Assembly: GCA_038251885.1 (NCBI GenBank)
Contig: JBBSAX010000006.1
Span: 1-53,071 of the forward strand
Length of the DNA: 53,071 nt
Direction: 5' to 3'
Source of the DNA: JAHCHG01 sp038251885
Lineage (GTDB): Bacteria > Acidobacteriota > Blastocatellia > Pyrinomonadales > Pyrinomonadaceae
The notes beneath the pieces are model-generated. The model was not told where the DNA came from. It saw nothing but the letters and a program-made list of their open reading frames with translations, and did not search any database. Position numbers and translations under genes: made by a program. Each line of letters opens with the position of its first letter. Within the stretch, counting starts at the first letter, position 1. Shown here piece after piece: positions 7,768 to 15,408 of the stretch.

Positions 7768-9684
7768 TTACCGCGCCGCGTTGGCGTTCATATCGGCATT
7801 GCGCGAAGAATCGGAAGTCTGCGCCGGATCGCGCATTCCGCTTGTGTGGCACCAACCTGTTTTGTGTCCGCGATTGTTTGCGCCCGGAAGCTGTGCGTAA
7901 TCTCTTTCGACAACGCCGTCGTCAGGATCGTTTAAGAACAAATCGGTCGCAATGTTGCAGTAGTCGTAGCGATACCAAACATCTTTGAAAGAAGTTGTCG
8001 AATAATGAACTTTCGCTCTTGCCCACGATGGAATTCCTGCCAGCCACGAAGCCGAACCGCTGTAAGTCAGATCGTAATTCGTGCCGCATCCCGCACCGAA
8101 AACACTTCCTAAAGCGGCGAGATTTCCGGCTAAAGCCGTTCCTTGATACGGAGTTCCGACCGTTTGAATAAAGCGCGACCCGCCTGTCGCGTAGTCCAAA
8201 CCGCTCCAGTAATATGTGTAAAGATGAAGCGAAGCCGCGCCGCCTTGACTGTGCGCGACGATGCCGAAACTCGGATATGACGCGCCGAAATTTCTGATTA
8301 AATTAGCAAATTGATCGTGGGAACGGTTTTGGTTTAAGTCCGAAAACTTGATCGAATTAGAGAATTGTCCCTGCACCGAACCCCAAACATCGCCCGAACA
8401 ATATCCGTGAACGAGCATCAATTTTCCGCCCACCGCGTTTTCAATCGGTTCGGTTGGACGTTTGCCCGTTCGCATTTCGTTTGTGATTTCACCGTTGAAA
8501 TTTCTCGCGTTTTCGGGAATTGCCGGAATTGCCAGAGGAATCTTGTTGGCGGTGGCGATAGTTACAAAATAATCGGGGTCTTGAATTCTGACGTTGCGAA
8601 GTTCAAAACCTTCTTTTGCGTTTGATAAAGAAAGCCAGCGACCATCTAAAACCAGAGGCAATTCGACGTTTCTACCTTTTTCTTCGGCGACGCTCATTCC
8701 GCTGATCCACGCGACGGGCGATTTTTCGCCGCTCGAATTTCGTGCCCAGATTTCGCCGTAAGCGATGACTTTGCGACCTTCGCGCAAACCGCTGACCGGA
8801 ATATTTACTTGCAAACGCTCACTGTCAATCAAATTTGAAACTGCGCCGCGTCCAAATTGAGCGTTGTCGCCCAAAACTTGCACGAGTTGTTCGCTTGTTC
8901 GGATAAATTCTTCGCCTTTCGGAGAAACTCCTCGCACGGTGATTTGAATCAAATATTGTCCGGTTTCGCGCGGAACAAAACTTCCGCCGAAAAGTCCATT
9001 AGAATTGCCGTTGAAATTCAGCTTTTGCGTCGTGCTGTTCGGCGTTCTGATTTCGCCTTCGATACTGCGAATCTCGCCTTCGATTGCCGAATTCGTTCCC
9101 GCCGCATTGTCAAAAACTCTCGTAAAAACGCCGATACTTCTGCCGACAAGCGTTTGATGCGTATCAATATATGAATAAAGCTGATACGGCGAATCGTTGG
9201 AAACGACCAAATAACCAACCGTTCCGCTGTCGCGCAGATTCGCGTCTTTTCCTGCCGAAATTTCGACGCGCCAGTTGCCGTTTTTGACATAATTAAAACT
9301 GAAAACTTCCGCCGGAAATTTCACGCCATCCATTCCGATCTCACCGTCGCGGCGTTCGACGAATTCAGGATTGTTTCGCAAATTTATGTCTTTATTGACA
9401 CCGTTTGAAGTGGTAATTTCCCAACCCGCGCTGTTCGGCGCAAGCAAAGTCAGACGCAGATTTTCGGTAGTTTCGACCGGAATATCAAACGCGGCTTTTC
9501 CGTCCTTGAAACGAATCGGCAACATCGCCGCTTTCGATTTTATGCCGAGCGTGCTTGAATCCGGCACGCGCATCGAATCCATTTCATTGGCAGAACCTGC
9601 CAGGTTTTTAAACGAACTCTGCGCCGTCAAAACGGTCGTCAGAACAAGTAAAATTGTTACGAGCAAAAGCGTTTTTTTCATCAT
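7768..9684 (-). CDS. Secreted alpha/beta-hydrolase (lipase-like) with N-terminal beta domains
   Basis: The 638-residue product has a signal peptide (1-21), about 370 residues of beta-rich domains of an immunoglobulin-like kind, and a C-terminal alpha/beta-hydrolase. The hydrolase begins at KLMLVHGYCSGDVWG and has the nucleophile elbow AHSQGG. A late Asp (NDPDDGVVE) and His (NNRGHKTGWCH) are plausible triad members. The conserved tail NADMNANAAR and the YYWSGLDYA block recall proteins annotated as conditioned medium factor (DUF4785 type); that link is from memory and tentative. The substrate is unknown. It forms a single-gene unit bounded by a hairpin and a long palindromic spacer. Confidence 0.8.
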   Translation of the reverse strand: MMKKTLLLVTILLVLTTVLTAQSSFKNLAGSANEMDSMRVPDSSTLGIKSKAAMLPIRFKDGKAAFDIPVETTENLRLTLLAPNSAGWEITTSNGVNKDINLRNNPEFVERRDGEIGMDGVKFPAEVFSFNYVKNGNWRVEISAGKDANLRDSGTVGYLVVSNDSPYQLYSYIDTHQTLVGRSIGVFTRVFDNAAGTNSAIEGEIRSIEGEIRTPNSTTQKLNFNGNSNGLFGGSFVPRETGQYLIQITVRGVSPKGEEFIRTSEQLVQVLGDNAQFGRGAVSNLIDSERLQVNIPVSGLREGRKVIAYGEIWARNSSGEKSPVAWISGMSVAEEKGRNVELPLVLDGRWLSLSNAKEGFELRNVRIQDPDYFVTIATANKIPLAIPAIPENARNFNGEITNEMRTGKRPTEPIENAVGGKLMLVHGYCSGDVWGSVQGQFSNSIKFSDLNQNRSHDQFANLIRNFGASYPSFGIVAHSQGGAASLHLYTYYWSGLDYATGGSRFIQTVGTPYQGTALAGNLAALGSVFGAGCGTNYDLTYSGSASWLAGIPSWARAKVHYSTTSFKDVWYRYDYCNIATDLFLNDPDDGVVERDYAQLPGANNRGHKTGWCHTSGMRDPAQTSDSSRNADMNANAAR

Positions 9685-10160
9685 TTTCTCCCTGAAATTT
9701 AATATAAAGACGGAAAATTATTATTCGCTTTTCTACTGCTTTTAATTTTTTAGAAATGTCGGGAAATAAACTGATTTAGGTGTGATTATATAAATTTTTA
9801 GAGTTTATGCAAATGTTTTTGTAGTTTCTTTCAACTAATTATTAAAATGCAAAATGTTTGCGTTTTGGTCTTTATATAAGCCTCTTCGCTGGGAGCGCAC
9901 GCATCCCTGCGTGCCGTTTGCGATAGCAAACGAATTTCGCTATAACTCCCGCAACTTGATTCTGACGTATTTTTCGTGCTATCGCACTCAGCACGCAAGA
10001 TGCGTGCGCTCCCAGCCTAAAAATTGATTTTTTATTATCTGATAAAAAATAATTGTTAAAGTCAGTTAGAATTTGTCGTATAATCAATCCGCATATAATG
10101 TTTTTATGCTGAACCATTCTGCATAATCGTAAGTTTGGCATTTTTCTGTTTATTTGGTTT
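9685..10160. other. Spacer dominated by a palindromic element
   Basis: No gene is supported here. An open frame on the minus strand runs through the inverted repeat at 9888-10016 and has no protein-like features. The rest is AT-rich and probably holds the promoters of the two divergent genes. Confidence 0.6.
9888..10016. repeat. Long palindromic element (GCTGGGAGCGCACGCAT type)
   Basis: The left arm starts GCTGGGAGCGCACGCATC at 9888 and the right arm ends with its inverse (GATGCGTGCGCTCCCAGC) at 10016. Similarity continues inward to a GCGATAGCA motif in both arms, giving arms of about 45 bp. The flank beyond 10016 (TTGATTTTTTATTATCTGAT) is shared with the copies at 1-60 and 12585-12760. Confidence 0.85.
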
Positions 10161-10550
10161 GTGGAAATTTTCAAAGCTATATTTATACATCTCATTACAC
10201 CAGTCGCAGGAATTTTATGGTTTCTGAAAATTCGTAAGGATATGCTTGAGCAGGAAATCGTAAGTCCGCCGATTATACAGATGTTCGTTGTATTTGCTAC
10301 TTATGGCGGTCTATTGTTGGTATTTCTAACTACTTTCTTCTGGTATTGGTCAGGTATGGCATCTTTGGGCTTTTTTTATTTATTATTTCTTGCGCCGATA
10401 GTTATGATTATTATTGCTTTTCAACTTTATTCAGAGCGAACTTTGTCAAAATTTCACCGGGCAATATTTACTGTGAGTGCTTTATATCCAGTATTGCTTG
10501 CAACCATTATTGGAGGGCTTTTAATCTGGTTAAATTATTTTGCAAAATAA
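10161..10550 (+). CDS. Small integral membrane protein
   Basis: I do not recognise this 129-residue protein. It contains about four hydrophobic segments (about residues 5-22, 40-62, 66-88 and 102-124) with few charged residues between them, so it is an inner-membrane protein. The start is a GTG at 10161; no in-frame ATG occurs before residue 28, inside the first loop. It has no signal peptide and no operon partner: a palindromic element lies upstream and a decayed gene fragment downstream. Confidence 0.6.
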   Translation: MEIFKAIFIHLITPVAGILWFLKIRKDMLEQEIVSPPIIQMFVVFATYGGLLLVFLTTFFWYWSGMASLGFFYLLFLAPIVMIIIAFQLYSERTLSKFHRAIFTVSALYPVLLATIIGGLLIWLNYFAK

Positions 10551-10709
10551 AAGTGAAAACAATAATTTTATTTAAGACACAACAAATAAGTCCTTGGATG
10601 TGAAGGAGAAATAGTGACTTCATTATCAAACTTTATCTGTTAAACTTATGTTGACTTTTAGCGGTTTCGTTTCTTGTCAACTCCGCCGTTCAATATTTTA
10701 AGTTTTTGC
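10551..10709. other. Spacer with no feature seen
   Basis: AT-rich sequence between the membrane protein gene and the DUF72 remnant. I see no gene, repeat or hairpin that I can support. Confidence 0.5.
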
Positions 10710-10901
10710 TCAAAAAAGCGAACCTTGATTTTCCAGACTTTCCGCCTTGATTATTTCCTGCCCTAAAAGTTTTTTCAATTTATTCGTGCTTGCCGGAGCG
10801 TGTCCTTCGTAAAAATTGCTAAAATAAACGAAAATTTCTTTGGCTTTTATTTTTTCGATTTCTTTCGCCCAAATTTATAATTTCGTGTCTTTATTTGGAT
10901 A
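10710..10901 (-). pseudogene. Decayed 3' fragment of a DUF72 gene
   Basis: Read on the minus strand, these 192 bases align without gaps to the last 64 codons of the intact DUF72 gene (11623-11814), including its stop. Both encode YVYFSNFYEGH-like and LENQGSLF sequences; by hand count about 50 of 64 codons specify the same residue. A CAA codon has become TAA (10877-10879 region), and the upstream five-sixths of the gene is missing. It is a broken paralog or a leftover of recombination. Confidence 0.85.
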
Positions 10902-10933
10902 ATTTTACTTTAAAGGAGTATTCTGGTTTTGTT

Positions 10934-11176
10934 ATGAACACCGTTAAAGTTTATGAAGAAGTTGTTGATTTTATTGCTGCCGGAACAACGCCGCAGAATG
11001 TCATAGATTTTCGTCCATCGGAAGCGGCGCAGGAAAGGGTTTCCGATCTGCTGTCGCGTGAAAAAGACGGCGAACTTGCGCCCGCCGAAAAAAGCGAACT
11101 CGACCATTATTTGCAACTCGAACATTTAATGCGTCTGGCAAAAGCCCGCGCCCGCGATTTTCTGCCGAATGAGTAA
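10934..11176 (+). CDS. Small partner protein of the HNH endonuclease
   Basis: The 80-residue protein is acidic and helical with no membrane segment. Its core (VVDFIAAGTTPQNVIDF and LDHYLQLEHLMRLAKARA) is of a type I have seen directly upstream of HNH nuclease genes in other bacteria; I know no assigned function. I chose ATG 10934; a TTG at 10895 would extend into the DUF72 remnant. An AAAGGAG lies rather far upstream (about 15 bases). The gene overlaps the HNH gene by 8 bp, so the two are co-translated. An antitoxin-like or regulatory role is possible but unproven. Confidence 0.7.
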   Translation: MNTVKVYEEVVDFIAAGTTPQNVIDFRPSEAAQERVSDLLSREKDGELAPAEKSELDHYLQLEHLMRLAKARARDFLPNE

Positions 11177-11612
11177 ATACATCAGTTACGAAGTGCGTGA
11201 TGCGGTCGCACTTCGCGCCAATAATGTTTGCGAATATTGCTTAATTGCCGAAGAAGACGCTTATTTCAAATTCCAAGTCGAACACATCATCAGCCGAAAA
11301 CACGGCAGTTCATCAGATTTAGAAAACTTAGCTTTAGCCTGCGTTTTCTGCAATCGTTACAAAGGCAGTGATATTGCATCGCTATCATCTGAAACCGGCG
11401 AATTAGTGCGTTTTTACAATCCTCGCGTTGACCGTTGGCGCGACCATTTCCGATTAAATGGCGTTATGATTGAAGCCTTAGCGGAAATCGGTGAAGCAAC
11501 GATCCGAATTTTGCAAATGAATCACGATGACCAAATTTTAGAACGACAGATTTTAAGCAGACGCGGACGTTATCCAATCGAAGCGGCGTTATTGCTGATA
11601 ATCGAACATTAA
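11169..11612 (+). CDS. HNH endonuclease domain protein
   Basis: The 147-residue protein has a compact HNH nuclease domain. CEYC (about residues 18-21) and CVFCNRYKG (about 57-65) form a zinc-binding pair of CxxC motifs around the catalytic VEHIISRKHG and the Asn of LENLALAC. The rest (about 75-147) is unassigned and contains FYNPRVDRWRDHF. HNH proteins cut or nick DNA; the target cannot be inferred. It follows its partner with an 8-bp overlap and ends about 10 bases before the convergent DUF72 gene. Confidence 0.85.
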   Translation: MSKYISYEVRDAVALRANNVCEYCLIAEEDAYFKFQVEHIISRKHGSSSDLENLALACVFCNRYKGSDIASLSSETGELVRFYNPRVDRWRDHFRLNGVMIEALAEIGEATIRILQMNHDDQILERQILSRRGRYPIEAALLLIIEH

Positions 11613-11622
11613 TTATTTTTAA

Positions 11623-12471
11623 TCAAAAAAGCGAACCCTGATTTTCCAGAGTTTCCGCTTCAATTATTTCCTTTCCTAAAAGTTTTTTCAATTTATTCGT
11701 GCTTGCCGGGGCGTGTCCTTCGTAGAAATTACTGAAATAGACGTAAGTATTTTTTACCTTTATTTTTTCGATTTCTTCTGCCCAGATTTGTAAGTTTGTG
11801 TCTTGATGCCGATAGATTTTGTCGAAGTTCGTCAGATCGCGTTCGCCCATAAAGCGGACGTAGGAAAAATCGGTCGTTATTTTTTCGATGGCTTCAAACA
11901 TCTTTTCGCGCGGAATCCAACTTCCTTCGCATAAACAGAGCGCGATTTTATTTTTTTCGAGTTCTTCAAAAGTCCATTCAATCATCCAATCGCGGTTGCG
12001 GAATTCGACGGCGAAACGGATTTCATTCGGCAAATGTGCGAGAAATTCGCGCAGATTTTGGGCGTTTTCCTTGCTTCCTTCAAACTGCGGCGGAAGTTGG
12101 ATTAAGACAATTCCGAGTTTTTCTTTTAATTCCAAAACGCGCTCGCAAAAAGCGTCGGCAATTTCAAACGAGTTTTTTCCCAAAGCTAGATTATGGGTAA
12201 TTTCCTGCGGTAGTTTTAGCGAAAATGTAAATTTTTCAGGCGATTTTTTATACCAACCTTCAATCGTCGAAGCGGGCGGAATCGCGTAAAATGTCGAATC
12301 AACTTCAATCGTGCCGAAGATTTTCGAGTAATTTTCAAGCATTGTATTTGAACGAGTTCCGCGCGGATAAAAAATTGTGTCGCCGCCCGCTTTCGTCGTC
12401 CAATCTTCATAATTCCAACCCTGACAGCCGATCTCGATTTTGGATTTTAGATTTTGGATTTTAGATTTCAT
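11623..12471 (-). CDS. DUF72 (YecE-like) family protein
   Basis: The 282-residue protein is a TIM-barrel-like DUF72 member of unknown biochemical role. The core starts at IEIGCQGWNYEDW (about residue 13) and includes FSLKLPQEITHN, IQLPPQFEGS and YVRFMGERDL. The C-terminal part has YVYFSNFYEGHAPAST, where family members conserve an N-N-H/Y-rich motif. The first 12 residues (MKSKIQNLKSKI) are encoded by a simple spacer repeat (TTTTAGATTTTGGATTTTAG on the plus strand), so the N-terminus is probably repeat-derived. A Shine-Dalgarno sequence (GAGGAAAG) precedes the start. Its 3' end is duplicated at 10710-10901. Confidence 0.85.
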   Translation of the reverse strand: MKSKIQNLKSKIEIGCQGWNYEDWTTKAGGDTIFYPRGTRSNTMLENYSKIFGTIEVDSTFYAIPPASTIEGWYKKSPEKFTFSLKLPQEITHNLALGKNSFEIADAFCERVLELKEKLGIVLIQLPPQFEGSKENAQNLREFLAHLPNEIRFAVEFRNRDWMIEWTFEELEKNKIALCLCEGSWIPREKMFEAIEKITTDFSYVRFMGERDLTNFDKIYRHQDTNLQIWAEEIEKIKVKNTYVYFSNFYEGHAPASTNKLKKLLGKEIIEAETLENQGSLF

Positions 12472-12907
12472 CTTTCCTCTACTCTATTTATTAATTGGGA
12501 TGAATCATTTTATAAATGCTCACAGACGGAACGAGAATTGATGTTCTTTAAAAATTAAATTCGACAAAAAATAAAAGTTTGTCTGCCGGGAGCGCAGGCA
12601 TCCTTGCGTGCTGAGTGCGATAGCACGAAAAAGCGTTTGACCTTAAAGAAATTTTTGAGTAAGCAGAGGCTTTCGCGCCGTTTTGCAAACGACGCGGCAC
12701 GCAGGGATGCGTGCGCTCCCAGCCGAAAGTTGACTTTTTATTATCGGATTTATTTTTCAAAAAACATAGGTTCGCGTTTCGTTCTTTATTCAGTAATTTT
12801 TAAAAACAGTCTGCTCAACTGTTTAATATAAAAAAATTTTACAAAATTTGTAACCAAATCGAAACGCCGCGCGTCTTTTTAAGTAAGAAGTTTTTTTGGA
12901 GTTCAAA
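12472..12907. other. Spacer with a palindromic element and the operon leader
   Basis: No gene is supported. The middle is the palindromic element at 12585-12723. The last 150 bases are AT-rich and should contain the promoter of the sigma-factor operon, though I could not assign convincing boxes. Confidence 0.55.
12585..12723. repeat. Long palindromic element (GCTGGGAGCGCACGCAT type), second full copy
   Basis: The left arm (12585-12632, beginning GCCGGGAGCGCAGGCATCC) and right arm (12696-12723, ending GCGTGCGCTCCCAGC) are inverted copies. This is the same family as 9888-10016, sharing the GCGATAGCACGAAAAA inner segment and the right-hand TTGACTTTTTATTATCGGAT flank, which also occurs at 1-60. 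Confidence 0.85.
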
Positions 12908-13615
12908 ATGAATAAAAATCTTTCGGATGAAAAACTCGACCAAATCTTAGGAAAAATCGTCAAAGACTCGTTGCTGAAAAGCGAAATGATTGACGAAATC
13001 GCCGATTCGCCGAAACTGCGTTGGAGCGTAAACAGCAGCATACAGCAGGAAAAAGCAATCCGCGAAAAAACTCGGTTTCCACTTTGGAGTTGGCGGATCA
13101 CCGCTTTTGCTTCGATGGCTTTTGTCCTTTGCCTCGGTTTGATTTGGTCTGTAAATTTTAAGGAAAATGATTTGGTCGCCGAGATAAAAACAGTTGATGT
13201 GCCGATTGCGGAAACGGTAGAAATCGGCGAAAAAGAAGTTAAACCCGAAACGACAATCGAAGGTGAAATGGAAGATGCGCCGATTAAAAAAATTTCAAAA
13301 ACTTCTCCAACGAAATTTATTTCGCCGAAAATCAAGCCGAAATTAAACATTTCGACTAAAAAGCAAAATGCCGTAATTCAGCTAAAAAACAACGCGGAAA
13401 CTTTTGCTAAAACCGAAAAAATAAAAACTGATTTTATCGCGCTTTCCTATTCGTCTGCGGCGGAAAGCGGACAGATTTTGAAAGTGAAAGTTCCGCGCTC
13501 GATGATGGTTGCGCTCGGTGTGGCGGCAAATGTCGAAAACGCTTCGCAGCTCGTCAACGCCGAAGTCGTTATGGGCGACGACGGTTTGGCTCGCGCTATT
13601 CGTTTTGTACAGTAG
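12908..13615 (+). CDS. Single-pass membrane protein, possible anti-sigma factor
   Basis: The 235-residue product has a cytoplasmic N-terminal part (about 1-60), one membrane helix (ITAFASMAFVLCLGLIWSV, about 63-83) and a periplasmic C-terminal part. Position and topology fit an anti-sigma factor for the ECF sigma two genes on, but the zinc-binding anti-sigma motif is not visible, so the role is inferred from context. The start ATG 12908 has a Shine-Dalgarno sequence (TTGGAG) seven bases upstream. It heads a tightly packed operon of four genes. Confidence 0.65.
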   Translation: MNKNLSDEKLDQILGKIVKDSLLKSEMIDEIADSPKLRWSVNSSIQQEKAIREKTRFPLWSWRITAFASMAFVLCLGLIWSVNFKENDLVAEIKTVDVPIAETVEIGEKEVKPETTIEGEMEDAPIKKISKTSPTKFISPKIKPKLNISTKKQNAVIQLKNNAETFAKTEKIKTDFIALSYSSAAESGQILKVKVPRSMMVALGVAANVENASQLVNAEVVMGDDGLARAIRFVQ

Positions 13616-13643
13616 ATTAAAAAAGGAAAAGAAAGGAAAAGAT

Positions 13644-14777
13644 ATGAAGTTCAAATATATTATTTTAATGGCGATCATTTTATTGTCAGGCAGCACATTT
13701 ATTTTTGCTCAACGACCGCCGCGACCGCAACAACCGCCGGGAATACCGCGTATGCCGCAGGGCGAAAGACCGCCGCGCGGCGAAAATGAACGTCCGCCAC
13801 GTCCCAAATGGTTCGAGATGATTGATGCCAACAAGGACGGAAAAATTGATCTTGAGGAATATCAAACTGTTGCCGAAGTTTTTTTTCAAAGATCAGATGA
13901 AAACAGAAACGGAATTCTTGAAGAAAATGAACTCCGGCGCGCTCCCGAAGGTTTTATGCCGTCGCCCGAAGATTTCCCTCCTTTTTTATTCATAGAACGC
14001 GGAACATCGGATTTATCGCGGAGCAATTTTACCGAACAAATTAAGCGGAAATTCGCGCTTATTGATTCTAACAGCGACGGCGTGATTGACCGCAAGGAAC
14101 TGGAAAAAATCAGACCGCCGAGAGGAGAAATGGCACCGCCTCCGCCAACGCCGCCAAACGCAGAATTTCTCGGCGCGGAAATGCGTTTCGGTGATAAATT
14201 AGTTAAGGACGCGCCTTTTTCAGCAGAAATTATTATTGAAAATTCGCGGCGTTTGTTTGACGGTTCGGTAGTAACAAAACAATCGAAAGGCGCGATTTAC
14301 CGCGACGGCGTAGGCAGAACGCGGCGCGAACGCACGCTCGAAGACATTGGCGGTTTCAGCATCGGCGAACCGCAGAATTTTGTCGTCATCAACGATTTTG
14401 CAAATAAAACCAATTATTTTATTGATCTCAACCGCAAAACCGTCCGCCAAAATCCTTTAAGAGATAATCGTCCGCCGCGTCCCGATTTTGAACCGAAGGA
14501 CGGTAAGACCGAATCGCTCGGTACGAAAATTTTGGAAGGCATAAAGGTGGAAGGCACGCGCACGACTTTTGAAATTCCGGTCGGGCAGATCGGCAATGAC
14601 AAACCGATTGAGGTCGTGACGGAAAAATGGTATTCGCCCGAACTGCAATTGGTTGTGATGTCGAAACACACCGATCCTTTGGCGGGCGAGCAGATTTTCC
14701 GGCTTGTTAATATCAAACCCGGCGAACCTTCGGCTGATCTATTCGCCGCGCCGAGCGGTTTTAGAATCGAAAAATAA
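13644..14777 (+). CDS. Secreted EF-hand calcium-binding protein
   Basis: The 377-residue product has a signal peptide (1-22), a Pro/Arg-rich linker, and three EF-hand-type loops: DANKDGKIDLEEY, DENRNGILEENEL and DSNSDGVIDRKEL (between about residues 55 and 155). The C-terminal 200 residues are unassigned and probably beta-rich. It likely senses or binds calcium in the periplasm. The start at 13644 follows GGAAAAGA and begins the signal peptide; the longer open frame upstream overlaps the previous gene in another frame. Its stop is 3 bases before the sigma factor start, so a link to sigma signalling is plausible. Confidence 0.85.
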   Translation: MKFKYIILMAIILLSGSTFIFAQRPPRPQQPPGIPRMPQGERPPRGENERPPRPKWFEMIDANKDGKIDLEEYQTVAEVFFQRSDENRNGILEENELRRAPEGFMPSPEDFPPFLFIERGTSDLSRSNFTEQIKRKFALIDSNSDGVIDRKELEKIRPPRGEMAPPPPTPPNAEFLGAEMRFGDKLVKDAPFSAEIIIENSRRLFDGSVVTKQSKGAIYRDGVGRTRRERTLEDIGGFSIGEPQNFVVINDFANKTNYFIDLNRKTVRQNPLRDNRPPRPDFEPKDGKTESLGTKILEGIKVEGTRTTFEIPVGQIGNDKPIEVVTEKWYSPELQLVVMSKHTDPLAGEQIFRLVNIKPGEPSADLFAAPSGFRIEK

Positions 14778-14780
14778 CAA

Positions 14781-15404
14781 ATGTTTGACAGCGAAACACT
14801 CGATATAAATTTGAATTCAGCGGTGGCAAAAATAAGCGAGCCGACGACCGACACGGAACTCGTGCAGGCAGTTTTGGCGGGCGATGAATCGGCTTTCGAT
14901 CTGATATTTGAACGCTATCGCCGTCTGGTCGTGCATCTCGTCAGCCGATTTTTTAACCGCCGCGAAATGATCGAAGAGTTGTCGCAACAATCATTTACAA
15001 AGATTTATTTTTCATTGAAAGAATTTCGCGGCGGACAGGAAAAATCGTTTTCCTCTTGGCTTTCGCGCTTGACGATAAACGTCTGCTACGACGAATTGCG
15101 CCGCCAAAAGCGTCGTCCCGAAGACCTTTTTGCAAGTTTGAGCCGCGAAGATATTGAATATGTTGAAAAGATTTCTGAAAACAGTTCTTCGGACAATGAA
15201 AAAATGTTTGTAAATAAGGATTTAACGGAAAAACTTTTATCGGGTTTGGACGCGAAAGACCGTCTGGCACTAATGCTTTACCACGCCGAAGATTTTTCAA
15301 TTTCAGAAGTCGCCGAGATGGTCGGTTGGACTGAAAGCAATGTCAAAGTTCGTTTGATGCGTACGCGCAAATATTTGAGAAATATATTGGATAAATTAAA
15401 TTAA
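14781..15404 (+). CDS. ECF-type RNA polymerase sigma factor
   Basis: The 207-residue protein has sigma region 2 (about 30-100, with FDLIFERYRRLVVHLVSRFF and EELSQQSFTKIYFSLKEF) and region 4 (about 150-205, with LALMLYHAEDFSISEVAEMV and a helix-turn-helix ending NVKVRLMRTRKYLRNIL). Region 3 is absent, as in ECF factors. It directs RNA polymerase to a specific promoter set. It is third in the operon, 3 bases after the EF-hand gene and 4 bases before the cytochrome gene, so it may control its own operon. The membrane protein two genes upstream is the candidate anti-sigma factor. Confidence 0.92.
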   Translation: MFDSETLDINLNSAVAKISEPTTDTELVQAVLAGDESAFDLIFERYRRLVVHLVSRFFNRREMIEELSQQSFTKIYFSLKEFRGGQEKSFSSWLSRLTINVCYDELRRQKRRPEDLFASLSREDIEYVEKISENSSSDNEKMFVNKDLTEKLLSGLDAKDRLALMLYHAEDFSISEVAEMVGWTESNVKVRLMRTRKYLRNILDKLN

Positions 15405-15408
15405 ACTT

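Noticed and set aside
9872..10195. 107-codon frame on the minus strand
   Set aside because: It runs through the palindromic element and has no protein-like features.
12548..12831. Frames of about 70 codons on both strands
   Set aside because: They lie in the palindromic element at 12585-12723 and depend on its sequence.
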